Shown piece after piece: positions 41,093-50,749 of a stretch of 64,000 bases of DNA. The notes under the pieces were generated by a model. It did not search any database, was not told where the DNA came from, and was given only the letters and a program-made list of their open reading frames with translations. The stretch lies in NCBI RefSeq assembly GCF_024979315.1, contig NZ_JANLCK010000003.1:62001-126000 (forward strand), written 5' to 3'. Both the position numbers and the translations under genes were made by a program. Each line of letters starts with the position of its first letter. Positions within the stretch are counted from its first letter, which is position 1. The DNA comes from Herbiconiux oxytropis (GTDB lineage Bacteria; Actinomycetota; Actinomycetes; Actinomycetales; Microbacteriaceae).

Positions 41093-41979
41093 GCGCCGTC
41101 GTGGAGGTCAAGGACCTCAGCAAGAACTACCGCACCGTCACCGCCGTGGACGAGGTGAGCTTCACCGTGGAGGAGAACACCATCTACGGGCTGCTCGGCC
41201 GCAACGGAGCGGGCAAGACCACGCTCATGCAGCTGCTCACCGGGCAGGAGTTCGCGAGCTCGGGCGAGATCCGGGTGTTCGGGGAGTCGCCGGTGGAGAA
41301 CGCCGGCGTGCTCGAGCGCACGAGCTTCATCAAGGAGAGCCAGAAGTACCCGGACGACTTCCAGCCCAAGCACGTGTTCGCCAGCGCCCCCTGGTTCTTC
41401 CCGGAGTGGGATGCCGAGTTCGCCGAGCGCCTCATCGCCGACTTCCGGGTGCCGCTGAAACGCCGCATCAAGAAGCTCTCGCGCGGCCAGCTCTCCTCCA
41501 TCGGCGTGATCGTGGGGCTCGCCTCGCGGGCCCCGCTCACCTTCTTCGACGAGCCCTACCTGGGGCTCGATGCCGTGGCGCGGCAGATCTTCTACGACCG
41601 TCTGCTCGAGGACTACGCGGAGCATCCGCGCACCGTCATCCTCTCGACTCACCTGATCGACGAGGTCTCGAACCTCCTCGAGCACGTGCTCGTGATCGAC
41701 GAGGGGCGGATCATCGTCGACCAGGCCGCCGAGGAGCTCCGGGGCTCGGCCACCACGATCGTCGGAACCCGGGCGGGCGTCGACTCGTTCGTCGCCGGTC
41801 GCGAGGTGCTGCACCGCGACCACATCGGAGGCCTGGCCTCCGTGACCGTCGGGCGGCTCGACCCGCTCGAACGCCAGGAGGCCGCCGAACTCGGCCTCGA
41901 ACTGTCTCCCGTCTCGCTGCAGCAGCTGATCGTGCAGAAGACGAACGTCCCTGCCAAGGAATTCGAGGTGAAGTCATGA
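41089..41979 (+). CDS. ABC transporter ATP-binding protein (YtrB-like)
   Basis: ATPase of 296 residues. Walker A is GRNGAGKTT, the signature is degenerate (LSRGQLSS instead of LSGGQ), Walker B is LTFFDEPYLGLD and the H-loop is ILSTHLIDE. A C-terminal extension of about 80 residues follows the nucleotide-binding domain, as is common in gliding or antibiotic-type exporters. It is co-transcribed between the GntR regulator and a membrane protein with ATGA overlaps on both sides. Substrate unknown. Confidence 0.9.
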   Translation: MSAVVEVKDLSKNYRTVTAVDEVSFTVEENTIYGLLGRNGAGKTTLMQLLTGQEFASSGEIRVFGESPVENAGVLERTSFIKESQKYPDDFQPKHVFASAPWFFPEWDAEFAERLIADFRVPLKRRIKKLSRGQLSSIGVIVGLASRAPLTFFDEPYLGLDAVARQIFYDRLLEDYAEHPRTVILSTHLIDEVSNLLEHVLVIDEGRIIVDQAAEELRGSATTIVGTRAGVDSFVAGREVLHRDHIGGLASVTVGRLDPLERQEAAELGLELSPVSLQQLIVQKTNVPAKEFEVKS

Positions 41980-42761
41980 CCGCCGTCCAGACCCCCACGG
42001 CCGCCCGAACGGCGGCCGGATCCGGGAGCCGCGTGATCCCCGTGGTGCGCCTGCACCTCGTGAACCGGTTCAGCATGCTCGTGCTGCCGTGGATCATCCT
42101 CGGCTTCATCTTCCTGGTGAACCTCGCGATCTGGTGGATCGTGATGAGCGCCGTGGGGCCCGATGCCGATCGGGCCGATGTGCAGGAGGGGCTGCAGTGG
42201 AGCGGCGCGTCGTTCTACATCTTCGTGTACATGATGGTGCTCGGGGTGCAGGCGATCGCTCTCACCTTCCCGTTCGCCCTCGGCTTCAGCGCCACCCGGC
42301 GCGACTTCTGGCTGGGCACATCGCTCACCTTCGTGCTGCTCTCGGCGCTCTACGCCGCCGGCATGACGGTGCTCGCGCTGATCGAGGTGACGACCGACGG
42401 CTGGTGGCTCGGCGGGCGCATGTTCAGCGCGCTCTACTTCGGGGGCGACGCCATGCCGTGGTACGCCCGGTTCTTCCTGTTCTTCGCCACGTTCCTGTTC
42501 TTCTTCTTCGTGGGAGCGCTCGCCGCGGCGATCTACCAGCGCTGGCGTGTGAACGGCATGCTGATCTTCTTCGGCGCCCTCACGGTGGCGCTCGTGGGAG
42601 CGGCGGCCCTGATCACCTTCAGCGAGTCCTGGCCGGCCGTCGGCACCTGGTTCGTCGAGACGGGAGCGCCAGGGGTGGTGGCCTGGAGCCTCGTGCCCAC
42701 GGCCCTCGCCGCTCTCGTCGGCTACGTGATCCTCCGCCGCACCACCCCGAAGAACAGCTGA
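41976..42761 (+). CDS. ABC transporter membrane protein, YtrC/D-like
   Basis: Integral membrane protein of 261 residues from ATG 41976; the longer open frame upstream overlays the ATPase gene. Six hydrophobic helices can be traced (about 28-55, 75-105, 115-140, 160-190, 200-225 and 235-255), without a conserved domain that I recognise. As the third gene of the operon it should form the channel for the upstream ATPase. Several charged and Tyr/Trp-rich loops lie between helices. Export or extrusion of an envelope-active compound is an inference from the YtrA-type regulator. Confidence 0.82.
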   Translation: MTAVQTPTAARTAAGSGSRVIPVVRLHLVNRFSMLVLPWIILGFIFLVNLAIWWIVMSAVGPDADRADVQEGLQWSGASFYIFVYMMVLGVQAIALTFPFALGFSATRRDFWLGTSLTFVLLSALYAAGMTVLALIEVTTDGWWLGGRMFSALYFGGDAMPWYARFFLFFATFLFFFFVGALAAAIYQRWRVNGMLIFFGALTVALVGAAALITFSESWPAVGTWFVETGAPGVVAWSLVPTALAALVGYVILRRTTPKNS

Positions 42762-42786
42762 GAGCAGTGGGGCCGGAGACGCGGGG

Positions 42787-44724
42787 CTAGACGAGGAGCT
42801 GGTGCTTGGCGAGGTCGCGGTAGAGCGGCGTCGAGAGCACCAGCTCCGAGTGCGTGCCCACGCCCACCACGCGGCCGTGGTCGACGACGACGATCTGGTC
42901 GGAGTCGACCACGGTCGACAGCCGGTGGGCGATCACGATGAGCGAGCGGTTCTCCGCCACGGCGTCGATCGCCTCGCGGAGCATCTGCTCGTTCAGGCCG
43001 TCGAGCGAGGAGGTCGACTCGTCGAGCAGGAGAACCGGGGGAGCCGCGAGCAGGGCGCGCGCGATGGCGAGGCGCTGGCGCTCGCCACCCGAGAGCATCA
43101 CGCCGTCTTCGCCCACGGCGGCGTCGAGGCCCTCCTCCGAACGCTCCAGCACCTCGCCGAGGTTGACGGCGTGCAGCACGCGCACGCACTCCTCGTCGGT
43201 GGCGTCGGGGGTGGCGAGCAGGAGGTTCTGGCGGATCGTGCCCGCGAGCACCGGGGCGTCCTGCTCCACGTAGCCGATCTGCGAGCGCAGGTCGATGCGG
43301 TCGAGCTCGCGTACATCCACGCCGCCGAAGCGCACCGAGCCCGAGGTGGGGTCGTAGAAGCGCTCGATCAGGGCCAGGATGGTGCTCTTGCCGGCACCGG
43401 AGGGGCCGACGATGGCGGTGCGCTTGCCTCGGGCCGCCGCGAAGCTCACGCCGTGCAGCACGCCCTTGCCGGCCACGGCGTCTAGGGTCGTGTCTCCGGC
43501 CGGCTCACCGTCCGGAGCTGCAGCGAAGCCGGCAGCCGCAGCTGCAGCGGCGGTCTCGAGCGCCGCTTCGTCCTCCACCTTCGCGGGCGTCTCGTAGGCG
43601 AAGTGCACGTCGACGAACTCGATCGCCGGGGCCCCGGCCAGAGCGGCGCCGACGGCTCCCGCCGCAGCCGCCTTCGCCGCGATCTCCCGGTCGTCCTGCC
43701 CCTCCACGGGGAGGTCGATGACCTCCTGGATGCGCCCGAGCGCGCCGAGCGCCTGGTTCACCGAGTTGATCGCACCGAAGGCCTGGCCGAGCGGCATGAT
43801 CATCATGAACAGGAACAGGATGAACGACACCAGGCTCGCGATCGTGATGGCCCCGGAGGCCACGCGGAAGCCGCCGACCCCGAGCACCACGAGGAACGAC
43901 ACCTGCAGGGCGATGCCCGCGATCGGCACGACGAGGGCCGAGATCTTCGCGACCTTCACGCCCATGTCGAACGCGCCCCGCGCATCCGCTTCGATGGCGG
44001 CGGTCTCGCGCTCGGTGGCGTTGGAGGCGCGCACGGTGCGGATGGCGCTGATGGAGCGCTCCACGGCGGCGGCGAGATCGCCGACCTTCTCCTGCTGCTT
44101 GCGGCTGACGACCCGCACGCGGCCGGAGATGAGCACGACCGTGACGACCGAGACGGCGATGACGAGCACCGTGAGCCCGAGGAGCACCGGGTCGATGATG
44201 AGCATCGCGATCAGGGCGCCGACGAACACCAGGGAGCCGCCCACGGCATCCACGAGCCCCTGCGTGATGACGGCATAGAGCATGGTGGTGTCCGAGCCGA
44301 CGCGGGAGACGAGGTCGCCGGTGCGTCTCCGGTCGAACTGGCTGATGGGCAGGCGCAGGATGCGGTGCACGAGCTGCCGGCGCGCCGAGTAGACGACCGA
44401 GGTGCCCGTGCGCTGCAGCAGGTAGTGCTGGTAGCCGCTGATGACACCGGAGACGATGACGAGGCCGACGAGCGCCCAGACGAGCATGTCGAGCGGATCG
44501 CCGGCCTGCACGACCGTGATGACCTGGCTCACGAGCAGAGGCTGGGCGAGGCTCGCGGCGGCGCCCACGATGCTGAGGGCGACCACGAGCGCGAGCACCT
44601 TCTTGTGCTCGAAGAGGAACGGCAGCAGCTGGCTGAACCTCGCTCGCGGACCATCGTCGGCGGCCTTGCGGCCACGCCCGAGGGGACTGCGCGAGCGCGG
44701 GGGAGTCGACGTGCTGGAGCTCAT
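42787..44724 (-). CDS. ABC exporter, fused membrane and ATPase domains
   Basis: Type IV ABC exporter half-transporter of 645 residues that works as a dimer. The membrane domain with six helices spans about 40-325 and has the coupling-helix region RTGDLVSRVGSDT. The ATPase domain begins at AIEFVDVHFAYE (about 367) and contains Walker A GPSGAGKST (440-448), signature LSGGERQR, Walker B LLLDESTSSLD and the IAHRLST H-loop. Residues about 378-420 are an extra Ala/Glu-rich segment inserted between the first strands of the ATPase domain. It may export a drug, lipid or peptide. GGAG lies just before ATG 44724. Confidence 0.92.
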   Translation of the reverse strand: MSSSTSTPPRSRSPLGRGRKAADDGPRARFSQLLPFLFEHKKVLALVVALSIVGAAASLAQPLLVSQVITVVQAGDPLDMLVWALVGLVIVSGVISGYQHYLLQRTGTSVVYSARRQLVHRILRLPISQFDRRRTGDLVSRVGSDTTMLYAVITQGLVDAVGGSLVFVGALIAMLIIDPVLLGLTVLVIAVSVVTVVLISGRVRVVSRKQQEKVGDLAAAVERSISAIRTVRASNATERETAAIEADARGAFDMGVKVAKISALVVPIAGIALQVSFLVVLGVGGFRVASGAITIASLVSFILFLFMMIMPLGQAFGAINSVNQALGALGRIQEVIDLPVEGQDDREIAAKAAAAGAVGAALAGAPAIEFVDVHFAYETPAKVEDEAALETAAAAAAAGFAAAPDGEPAGDTTLDAVAGKGVLHGVSFAAARGKRTAIVGPSGAGKSTILALIERFYDPTSGSVRFGGVDVRELDRIDLRSQIGYVEQDAPVLAGTIRQNLLLATPDATDEECVRVLHAVNLGEVLERSEEGLDAAVGEDGVMLSGGERQRLAIARALLAAPPVLLLDESTSSLDGLNEQMLREAIDAVAENRSLIVIAHRLSTVVDSDQIVVVDHGRVVGVGTHSELVLSTPLYRDLAKHQLLV

Positions 44725-44777
44725 GGCTCCATTCTCTCAGGCGTCGACACCCCCACCGCCCGCTCGGCGGAGCCTCG

Positions 44778-46121
44778 TCAGCTCACGTTGTCGGCGTAGT
44801 CGACGTCGCGGTTCTCCTTGCTGATGATGAGCGCGCCGAGGGTGATCAGCGCCATCAGCGAGAGGTAGTTGCCGACGAGGGCGGGGCTGCCGTCGGCCGC
44901 GGTCCAGAGCGCCACCGCGATGAAGGGCGCCACAGCGGCACCGAGGATCGACGCCACGTTGTAGCTGATCGCCGAGCCCGTGTAGCGCACGTTCGCCGGG
45001 AAGAGCTCGGGCAGCTCGGAGCCCATGGGGCCGAAGGTGAGGCCCATCAGGGTGAAGCCGATGATGAGCAGCGACATGACGCCCACGAACCCGCCCGCGA
45101 ACAGCGGGACGAAGAACAGGCCGAACGCGGTGATGCCGATCGTGGTCCAGATGAGCGTCATCCGGCGGCCGAAGCGCTCGGCGAGCGGACCCGCCGCGAG
45201 CGTGAAGATGCCGAAGAACACGCAGCCGACGACGAGCATGATGAGGAACTCGTTGCGGTCGTAGCCGAGACCGGCGACCGGCGCGTCCGTGGCCGTGGTG
45301 CCGAACGTGAGGGTGAACGTGGTCATCAGGTAGAAGAGCACGTAGGTGGCCAGCATGATGAACGTGCCGAGGATGAGCGGGCGCCAGCTGGTCTTGAACA
45401 CACGGGCGAGCGGGAGCTTGGCGACCTCGCCGCGCTCGACGACCTTGGTGAAGGCCGGGGTCTCCACGAGCTTCAGGCGCACGTAGAGGCCGACGATGAC
45501 GAGCACGGCGCTCGCGAGGAACGGCACGCGCCAGCCCCAGGCCAGGAAGTGCTCGGAGTCGAGGGTCGTGCTCAGCACGAGGAAGACGACGTTCGCGATG
45601 ATGAAGCCGATCGGCGCGCCGAGCTGCGGGAAGGTGCCGTAGATGGAGCGCTTGCCCTTGGGGGCGTTCTCGGTGGCGAGGAGGGCTGCTCCCGACCACT
45701 CACCGCCGAGCCCGAGGCCCTGGCAGAAGCGGAACAGCACGAGCAGGCCGGGGGCGATGATCTCCCAGCCGGGGGTGAGGCCCGTGGGGAGGCAGCCGAT
45801 CAGCACCGTGGCGATGCCCATCGTGAGCAGCGATGCCACGAGGGTCTGCTTGCGGCCGATCCGGTCACCGAAGTGGCCGAACAGGATGGAGCCGATGGGG
45901 CGGGCCACGAAGGCCACACCGAACACCGCGAACGACTGCAGCAGCGAGATGGTCGGATCGCTGTTGGCGAAGAAGAGCGTGGGGAACACGAGCACCGCGG
46001 CGGTGGCGTAGACGTAGAAGTCGTAGAACTCGATCGAGGTGCCGATGAGGCTGGCGAGGATGACCCGGCTGCGGGTGTTGACGGGCGCGTCGGGCTTGGC
46101 GTCTAGGACGGTGGAGGACAT
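44778..46121 (-). CDS. MFS transporter, metabolite:H+ symporter (MHS) family
   Basis: Major-facilitator carrier of 447 residues with twelve predicted helices. The MHS signature occurs in the loop between helices 2 and 3: GSILFGHFGDRIGRKQTLV, and the N-terminus reads VILASLIGTSIEFYDFYVYA, as in ProP, ShiA and KgtP. The helix-5 region has GLGLGGEWSGAALLATENAP. These carriers import small acids such as shikimate, oxoglutarate, proline or betaine with protons; the substrate is not determinable from sequence. Divergent from ribokinase. Confidence 0.9.
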   Translation of the reverse strand: MSSTVLDAKPDAPVNTRSRVILASLIGTSIEFYDFYVYATAAVLVFPTLFFANSDPTISLLQSFAVFGVAFVARPIGSILFGHFGDRIGRKQTLVASLLTMGIATVLIGCLPTGLTPGWEIIAPGLLVLFRFCQGLGLGGEWSGAALLATENAPKGKRSIYGTFPQLGAPIGFIIANVVFLVLSTTLDSEHFLAWGWRVPFLASAVLVIVGLYVRLKLVETPAFTKVVERGEVAKLPLARVFKTSWRPLILGTFIMLATYVLFYLMTTFTLTFGTTATDAPVAGLGYDRNEFLIMLVVGCVFFGIFTLAAGPLAERFGRRMTLIWTTIGITAFGLFFVPLFAGGFVGVMSLLIIGFTLMGLTFGPMGSELPELFPANVRYTGSAISYNVASILGAAVAPFIAVALWTAADGSPALVGNYLSLMALITLGALIISKENRDVDYADNVS

Positions 46122-46214
46122 CTCGGCTTTCGGAGGGAGGAGGGAGGTGGTGCACGCGGACGCGCTAGTTTACCCGCCGTTTAGGATGCTCTGAGACGCA
46201 CGGAGGAGAAGCAC

Positions 46215-47060
46215 GTGGGAACTGTCGTTGTGGTGGGCTCGCTGAACATCGATTCGGTGGTGGAGGTCGAGAGGCACCCGGCACCCGGGGAGACGCTGCT
46301 CGGCGGCGACCTCGTGAAGCACTTCGGGGGCAAGGGGGCGAACCAAGCCATCGCCGCGGCGCGCGCCGGGGCCCGCGTGGGGTTCATCGGGCGCGTGGGC
46401 GACGACGCTGACGGCGACGCGTACCTGCGCCGGCTCGCGCAGTACGGCATCGACACGACCCACATCGCCCGCACGAAGGGCGTCGCCACGGGGCACGCGG
46501 CCATCGCGGTGGCAGCCGACGGCGAGAACACGATCATCGTGTCGCCCGGTGCGAACGGCCGGGTGGGGGTCGGCGACCTGGCGCCTCTGCAGTCGCTGCA
46601 GCCCGGCGACGTGCTGCTCGGATCGCTCGAGGTCGATCTCGCCGTGATCGCCGAGGCGGCGCGCATCGCGGCCGGGCGCGGCGCACGCGTGGTGCTCAAC
46701 CTGGCGCCGTACGCGGCGCTGCCGGCCGACGTGCTGGCGCTCGCCGATCCTGTGGTCGTGAACGAGCACGAGGACGAGCTGATGCGTGGGGGCCTCGGTG
46801 AGGGTGCCGGTGCCGGTGGCGGCGCTCCGGATGTCCCGGGTTCGGTGCTGGTGACGCTCGGTGCGCGCGGATCACGGTGGGGCAGCACCGAGGTTCCCGC
46901 GGGAGCGGTGACCTCGGTGGTCGACACGACGGGCGCCGGGGACTGCTACTGCGGAACGCTCGCGGCGGCGCTCGCCGCGGGGGCGACGGACGCGGATGCG
47001 ATGCAGGCCGCCTCGACGGCCGCCGCCCAGTCCGTCTCCTGGGTGGGCGCGCAGCCCTGA
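46215..47060 (+). CDS. rbsK: Ribokinase (PfkB family)
   Basis: Sugar kinase of 281 residues phosphorylating ribose at O5. GTG 46215 is preceded by GGAGGAGAAG. The N-terminal motif is VVVGSLNIDSVVEVERHP; the substrate region has GGKGANQAIAAARAG; the ATP and catalytic motif is VVDTTGAGDCYCGTLAAAL with the catalytic Asp in GAGD. A Gly-rich insertion (GLGEGAGAGGGAPD) lies near residue 200. It is shorter than many ribokinases but complete. It has no ribose transporter next to it; the divergent MFS gene is of a different transport class. It converges with ribH. Confidence 0.88.
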   Translation: MGTVVVVGSLNIDSVVEVERHPAPGETLLGGDLVKHFGGKGANQAIAAARAGARVGFIGRVGDDADGDAYLRRLAQYGIDTTHIARTKGVATGHAAIAVAADGENTIIVSPGANGRVGVGDLAPLQSLQPGDVLLGSLEVDLAVIAEAARIAAGRGARVVLNLAPYAALPADVLALADPVVVNEHEDELMRGGLGEGAGAGGGAPDVPGSVLVTLGARGSRWGSTEVPAGAVTSVVDTTGAGDCYCGTLAAALAAGATDADAMQAASTAAAQSVSWVGAQP

Positions 47061-47070
47061 CGCGCGCGGC

Positions 47071-47547
47071 TCAGGCGCGGAGGTCGCGGAGGGTGATCGC
47101 GGTGGCGACGGCGGCTTCGGCCGCCTCGCGGCCCTTGTCCTCCTTCGAGCCCGGGAGCCCGGCGCGGTCGAGCCCCTGCTGCTCCGTGTCGAGCGTCAGC
47201 ACGCCGAAGCCCACGGGCTTGCCCGTCACGATGCTCACCTGCGTGAGGCCGGAGGTCGCGGCATCCGACACGTACTCGAAGTGGGGGGTGCCGCCTCGGA
47301 TGATCACGCCGAGCGCGACCACCGCATCCGCCCCGGCCTCGAGCGCCGCCTTCGAGACCACGGGCAGCTCGAAGCTCCCGGCCACGCGCACGAGCGTGCT
47401 CGTGACGTGCGCCTCGTCGAGCGCCTTCTGCGCTCCGGCGATCAGTCCGTTCGTGATCACGTCGTGCCAGGTGCCGGCGATGATGGTGACGTTGAGGCCG
47501 GTGCCGTCGAGATCGACGTCGAGGCTGGGGGCTCCTGCTCCGCTCAT
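47071..47547 (-). CDS. ribH: 6,7-dimethyl-8-ribityllumazine synthase
   Basis: Penultimate enzyme of riboflavin synthesis, 158 residues, joining the ribityl-uracil from RibD with the butanone phosphate from RibB. Conserved blocks: [56 protein letters not shown] with the catalytic His, and [19 protein letters not shown] 47547 is set by AAAGGA 7-12 nt upstream. It is the last gene of the riboflavin operon, 40 bp after ribBA. Confidence 0.95.
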   Translation of the reverse strand: MSGAGAPSLDVDLDGTGLNVTIIAGTWHDVITNGLIAGAQKALDEAHVTSTLVRVAGSFELPVVSKAALEAGADAVVALGVIIRGGTPHFEYVSDAATSGLTQVSIVTGKPVGFGVLTLDTEQQGLDRAGLPGSKEDKGREAAEAAVATAITLRDLRA

Positions 47548-47587
47548 GGGAGGGTCCTTTCGGTGAGGGGGTGCCGTTGAGGGCGGG

Positions 47588-48949
47588 TCAGTGGGCGGCG
47601 GGCAGCACGTGCCCCATGCGGTCGCGCTTGGTGTCGAGGTAGCGGCGGTTCTGCTCCGTCGCACCCACCACGAGGCCCACGCGCTCGGCGACCTCGATGC
47701 CGCGCGCCTCGAGCTGGCTCACCTTCTCGGGGTTGTTGGTGAGCAGCCGGATGCGCCGGGCGCCGAGATCGTCGAGGATCGCCACGGCGGCGCCGTAGTC
47801 GCGGGCGTCGGCGGGGAGGCCGAGGGCCACGTTGGCGTCGAGGGTGTCGAGTCCGTCCTCCTGCAGCCGGTAGGCGCGCAGCTTGTTGACGAGGCCGATG
47901 CCGCGGCCCTCGTGACCGCGGAGGTACACCACCACGCCGCCGTCTTCGGCGACGAGGTCGAGCGCGGCGTCGAGCTGAGGGCCGCACTCGCACTTGAGCG
48001 AGCCGAATGCCTCGCCGGTCAGGCACTCGGAGTGCACGCGCACGAGCGGGGTCGTCGAGGCCAGGGCCGCCGGGTCGCCCGAGACGATCGCCAGGTGGTC
48101 GGCCCCGGTCTCGAGGTCGCGGTAGGCGCGCATCCGGAGCGGACCGTGCACGGTGGGCACGAGGGTCTCGACCTCGAAGTGCACGCGGCCGGCGCCGGAT
48201 CCGGGCAGCGATCCGGGCCCGGCGTGACGGGTGGGAACCGGGGCGCCGTCGGCTGCGGCGACCGCGGCATCCACGGTCGAGGGGTCGGCCGTGAGGAGGG
48301 TCTCGGCGGCGGCCTCGGCCGCGACGTCGGGCGCGAGCCCGTCCTGCTCGTTGAGGTACTCGATCAGCAGCTCGATCGTGGTCACCGGCAGGCCGAAGCG
48401 CTCCCCGGTGGCGAAGAGCTCGTCCATCTTCATGGCCGAACCGTCCTCAGCGATCATCTCGCCGATCGCGCCCACGGGCTCGAGACCGGCGGCCTTCAGC
48501 AGATCGACGGCGGCCTCGGTGTGGCCCGCGCGGTCGCGCACCCCGCCGGGCACGGCGCGGAGCGGCACGATGTGGCCGGGGCGGATGAGGCTCGCCGCGG
48601 TCGAGGTGGGGTCGCCGAGCACCCGCAGGGTCAGGGCGCGGTCATGGGCGCTGATCCCTGTGGTCACACCCTCGGCGGCGTCGACCGTGATCGTGTAGGC
48701 GGTGTGCCGGGTGTCCTCGCTGTTGACCACCATGGGCGGCAGGGCGAGCTCGTCGGCGCGCTCGCTCGACATCGGAGCGCACAGGTAGCCGGAGGTCCAG
48801 CGCACCATCCAGGCCACCCACTCGGTCGAGGCGAGGGCCGCCGAGATGATGGCGTCGCCCTCGTTCTCACGGTCGGCGGCGTCGGAGACGAGCACGGGCT
48901 TGCCGGCACGCAGTGCCTCGAGCACCTCGGACATGGGGGCGAGCGTCAT
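47588..48949 (-). CDS. ribBA: Bifunctional DHBP synthase / GTP cyclohydrolase II
   Basis: Two-domain riboflavin enzyme of 453 residues. The RibB part (about 5-205) has [15 protein letters not shown] with the acidic metal site, [14 protein letters not shown] and [14 protein letters not shown]. The RibA part (about 240-450) has the zinc motif [32 protein letters not shown] and LLTNNPEKV. It makes the butanone phosphate from ribulose 5-phosphate and opens GTP. Residues about 205-250 are a variable linker. The ATG overlaps the ribE stop, so the genes are translationally coupled. Confidence 0.95.
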   Translation of the reverse strand: MTLAPMSEVLEALRAGKPVLVSDAADRENEGDAIISAALASTEWVAWMVRWTSGYLCAPMSSERADELALPPMVVNSEDTRHTAYTITVDAAEGVTTGISAHDRALTLRVLGDPTSTAASLIRPGHIVPLRAVPGGVRDRAGHTEAAVDLLKAAGLEPVGAIGEMIAEDGSAMKMDELFATGERFGLPVTTIELLIEYLNEQDGLAPDVAAEAAAETLLTADPSTVDAAVAAADGAPVPTRHAGPGSLPGSGAGRVHFEVETLVPTVHGPLRMRAYRDLETGADHLAIVSGDPAALASTTPLVRVHSECLTGEAFGSLKCECGPQLDAALDLVAEDGGVVVYLRGHEGRGIGLVNKLRAYRLQEDGLDTLDANVALGLPADARDYGAAVAILDDLGARRIRLLTNNPEKVSQLEARGIEVAERVGLVVGATEQNRRYLDTKRDRMGHVLPAAH

Positions 48950-49611
48950 GATCCGCTCCTCGTGGTGAGGCCGAGCGAGACGAGTCGCTCGACGTGGCGG
49001 GCCAGGATGTCGGTCTCGATGTTCACGCGGTCCCCTGGGCGCAGGGTGCCGAGGGTGGTGGCGGTGAGCGTCTCGGGGATGAGGGAGACCTCGAACCAGT
49101 GACCGCCGTCCGCCGCGCCGGCCGCCGCGCCGTCCGCCGCGTCACCTGAAGCCTTCTGGCCTACCGACGAGACGGTGAGCGAGACCCCGGAGACCGAGAT
49201 CGAGCCCTTGTCGACAACGAGCGGCGCGAGCGCGTCGTCGAGCGAGAAGCGCAGCACGCTCCAGGCCTCGCCCGGAGTCACCGAGATCACGGTGGAGGTG
49301 CCGTCGACGTGCCCTTGCACGATGTGGCCGCCGAGGCGGTCGCCCACCCGCGCGGCGCGCTCGAGGTTGACGGTGTCGCCGACCGTGAGCGATCCGATGG
49401 TCGACATGGCGAGGGTCTGCGCCATCACGTCGGCCCGGAAGGTGTCGGGGGTCTGGTCGATGACCGTGAGGCACACGCCCGAGACGGCGATCGAGTCCCC
49501 GTGCGCGGCGTCGCTGACCGCGAGGGGGGCTCGTACCGTGATGACGGCCGCGTCGGCGGTGCGCTCGAGGGCGAGGACCTCGCCGAGCTCTTCGATGATT
49601 CCGGTGAACAC
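48946..49611 (-). CDS. ribE: Riboflavin synthase, alpha chain
   Basis: Final enzyme of the pathway, 221 residues, dismutating two ribityllumazine molecules to riboflavin. Two homologous lumazine-binding domains occur: MFTGIIEELGEVLALE to about 95, and HIVQGHVDGTSTVISV onward to about 200, each with its conserved VSGVCLTV / VSGVSLTV motif. A Ala/Gly/Asp-rich insertion (about 155-175) interrupts the second domain. ATG 49611 begins 3 bp after the ribD stop codon, within the riboflavin operon. Confidence 0.94.
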   Translation of the reverse strand: MFTGIIEELGEVLALERTADAAVITVRAPLAVSDAAHGDSIAVSGVCLTVIDQTPDTFRADVMAQTLAMSTIGSLTVGDTVNLERAARVGDRLGGHIVQGHVDGTSTVISVTPGEAWSVLRFSLDDALAPLVVDKGSISVSGVSLTVSSVGQKASGDAADGAAAGAADGGHWFEVSLIPETLTATTLGTLRPGDRVNIETDILARHVERLVSLGLTTRSGS

Positions 49612-49614
49612 CGT

Positions 49615-50676
49615 CTACTCCTTCGTGGGCGCCGAGGCGTCCGGTCGTGCGACGAGGAGGACGTCGTCGCCCAGTCGTCGCAGGTCTGTGAAGACGAGCC
49701 GCCGCTGCTCGCCGATCGACTCGACCCCGAGGTCGCCGACCGCCGTCATCGGCCCCCCGATGAGGGTCGGCGCGAGGTACACGAGCAGTTCGTCGGCGAG
49801 CCCGGCCGCGAGGAACGCGCTCGCGAGCGTGGGGCCGCCCTCCACGAGCACCGAGCGCACCTCCTCGTCGAAGAGCTCCCGGAGCATGGCGTGCAGGTCG
49901 AGGCCGTCGAAGGTGCGCAGGGGCAGCGGATGCGCGTGCACGCGCGCCGTGGCCGGCACCGCACGGCGGCCCACGACCACGGGTGCGGGCTGGTGCGGGA
50001 GGAGGCCGTCGTCGCCCCGAGCGGTGAGCTCGGGATCGTCGGCGAGCAGGGTTCCGGTGCCCACCAGGATCGCGTCGGCGTCGGCCCGCCGACGGTGCAC
50101 GTCGGCGCGGGCCTGTGCGCCCGTGATCCAGCGGCTCGAACCGTCGGCCGCCGCCGCGCGGCCGTCGAGGCTCGAGGCCCACTTCACGGTCACGAAAGGC
50201 CGGCCGAGCCGCATGGCGGTGAGCCACGGCCGGATGGTCTCGGCGGCCTCGTGGGCGAGGAGACCCTGCTGCACGTCGAGTCCGGCCTCGCGCATCCGCT
50301 CGCCCCCGCCGCCGGAGCGGACCCCGGGGTCGGGGACCGCGTAGACCACGCGCGAGACGCCGGCTTCGATGAGGGCCACGCTGCAAGGGCCGGTGCGACC
50401 GTGGTGGTTGCAGGGCTCGAGGCTCACCACGGCGGTGGCGCCGCGGGCGAGCTCGGGGCGCACCAGTGCCCGGAGGGCGGCGACCTCGGCGTGCGGGGTG
50501 CCCGCACCCTCGTGCCAGCCCTCGGCGAGCACGTCGCCCTCAGGGGAGAGCAGCACGCAACCGACCTGCGGGTTCACGCCGTGACGGGGCCCGCGACGGG
50601 CCAGCTCGAGCGCCCGGATCATGGCGTCACGCACGGGCGCGGTGATCGCGTCGGCCTCGCGCGGTGCTGTCGTCAT
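49615..50676 (-). CDS. ribD: Bifunctional deaminase/reductase RibD
   Basis: First gene of the riboflavin operon, 353 residues from ATG 50676. The N-terminal deaminase has the zinc motif HAEVAALRAL and PCNHHGRTGPC; the C-terminal reductase has FVTVKWASSLDGR, DAILVGTGTLLADDP and VEGGPTLASAFL. It deaminates and then reduces the pyrimidine intermediate. The open frame continues to 50886, but that stretch is the FMN riboswitch and not protein. Expression should be repressed by FMN. Confidence 0.95.
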   Translation of the reverse strand: MTTAPREADAITAPVRDAMIRALELARRGPRHGVNPQVGCVLLSPEGDVLAEGWHEGAGTPHAEVAALRALVRPELARGATAVVSLEPCNHHGRTGPCSVALIEAGVSRVVYAVPDPGVRSGGGGERMREAGLDVQQGLLAHEAAETIRPWLTAMRLGRPFVTVKWASSLDGRAAAADGSSRWITGAQARADVHRRRADADAILVGTGTLLADDPELTARGDDGLLPHQPAPVVVGRRAVPATARVHAHPLPLRTFDGLDLHAMLRELFDEEVRSVLVEGGPTLASAFLAAGLADELLVYLAPTLIGGPMTAVGDLGVESIGEQRRLVFTDLRRLGDDVLLVARPDASAPTKE

Positions 50677-50749
50677 CGGGTTCCTCGTCGTCGGACGAGC
50701 CCCGGGGTGCGCTGAAGCGCCGACGGCCCCGCCCTCGGCAGAACCGCCC

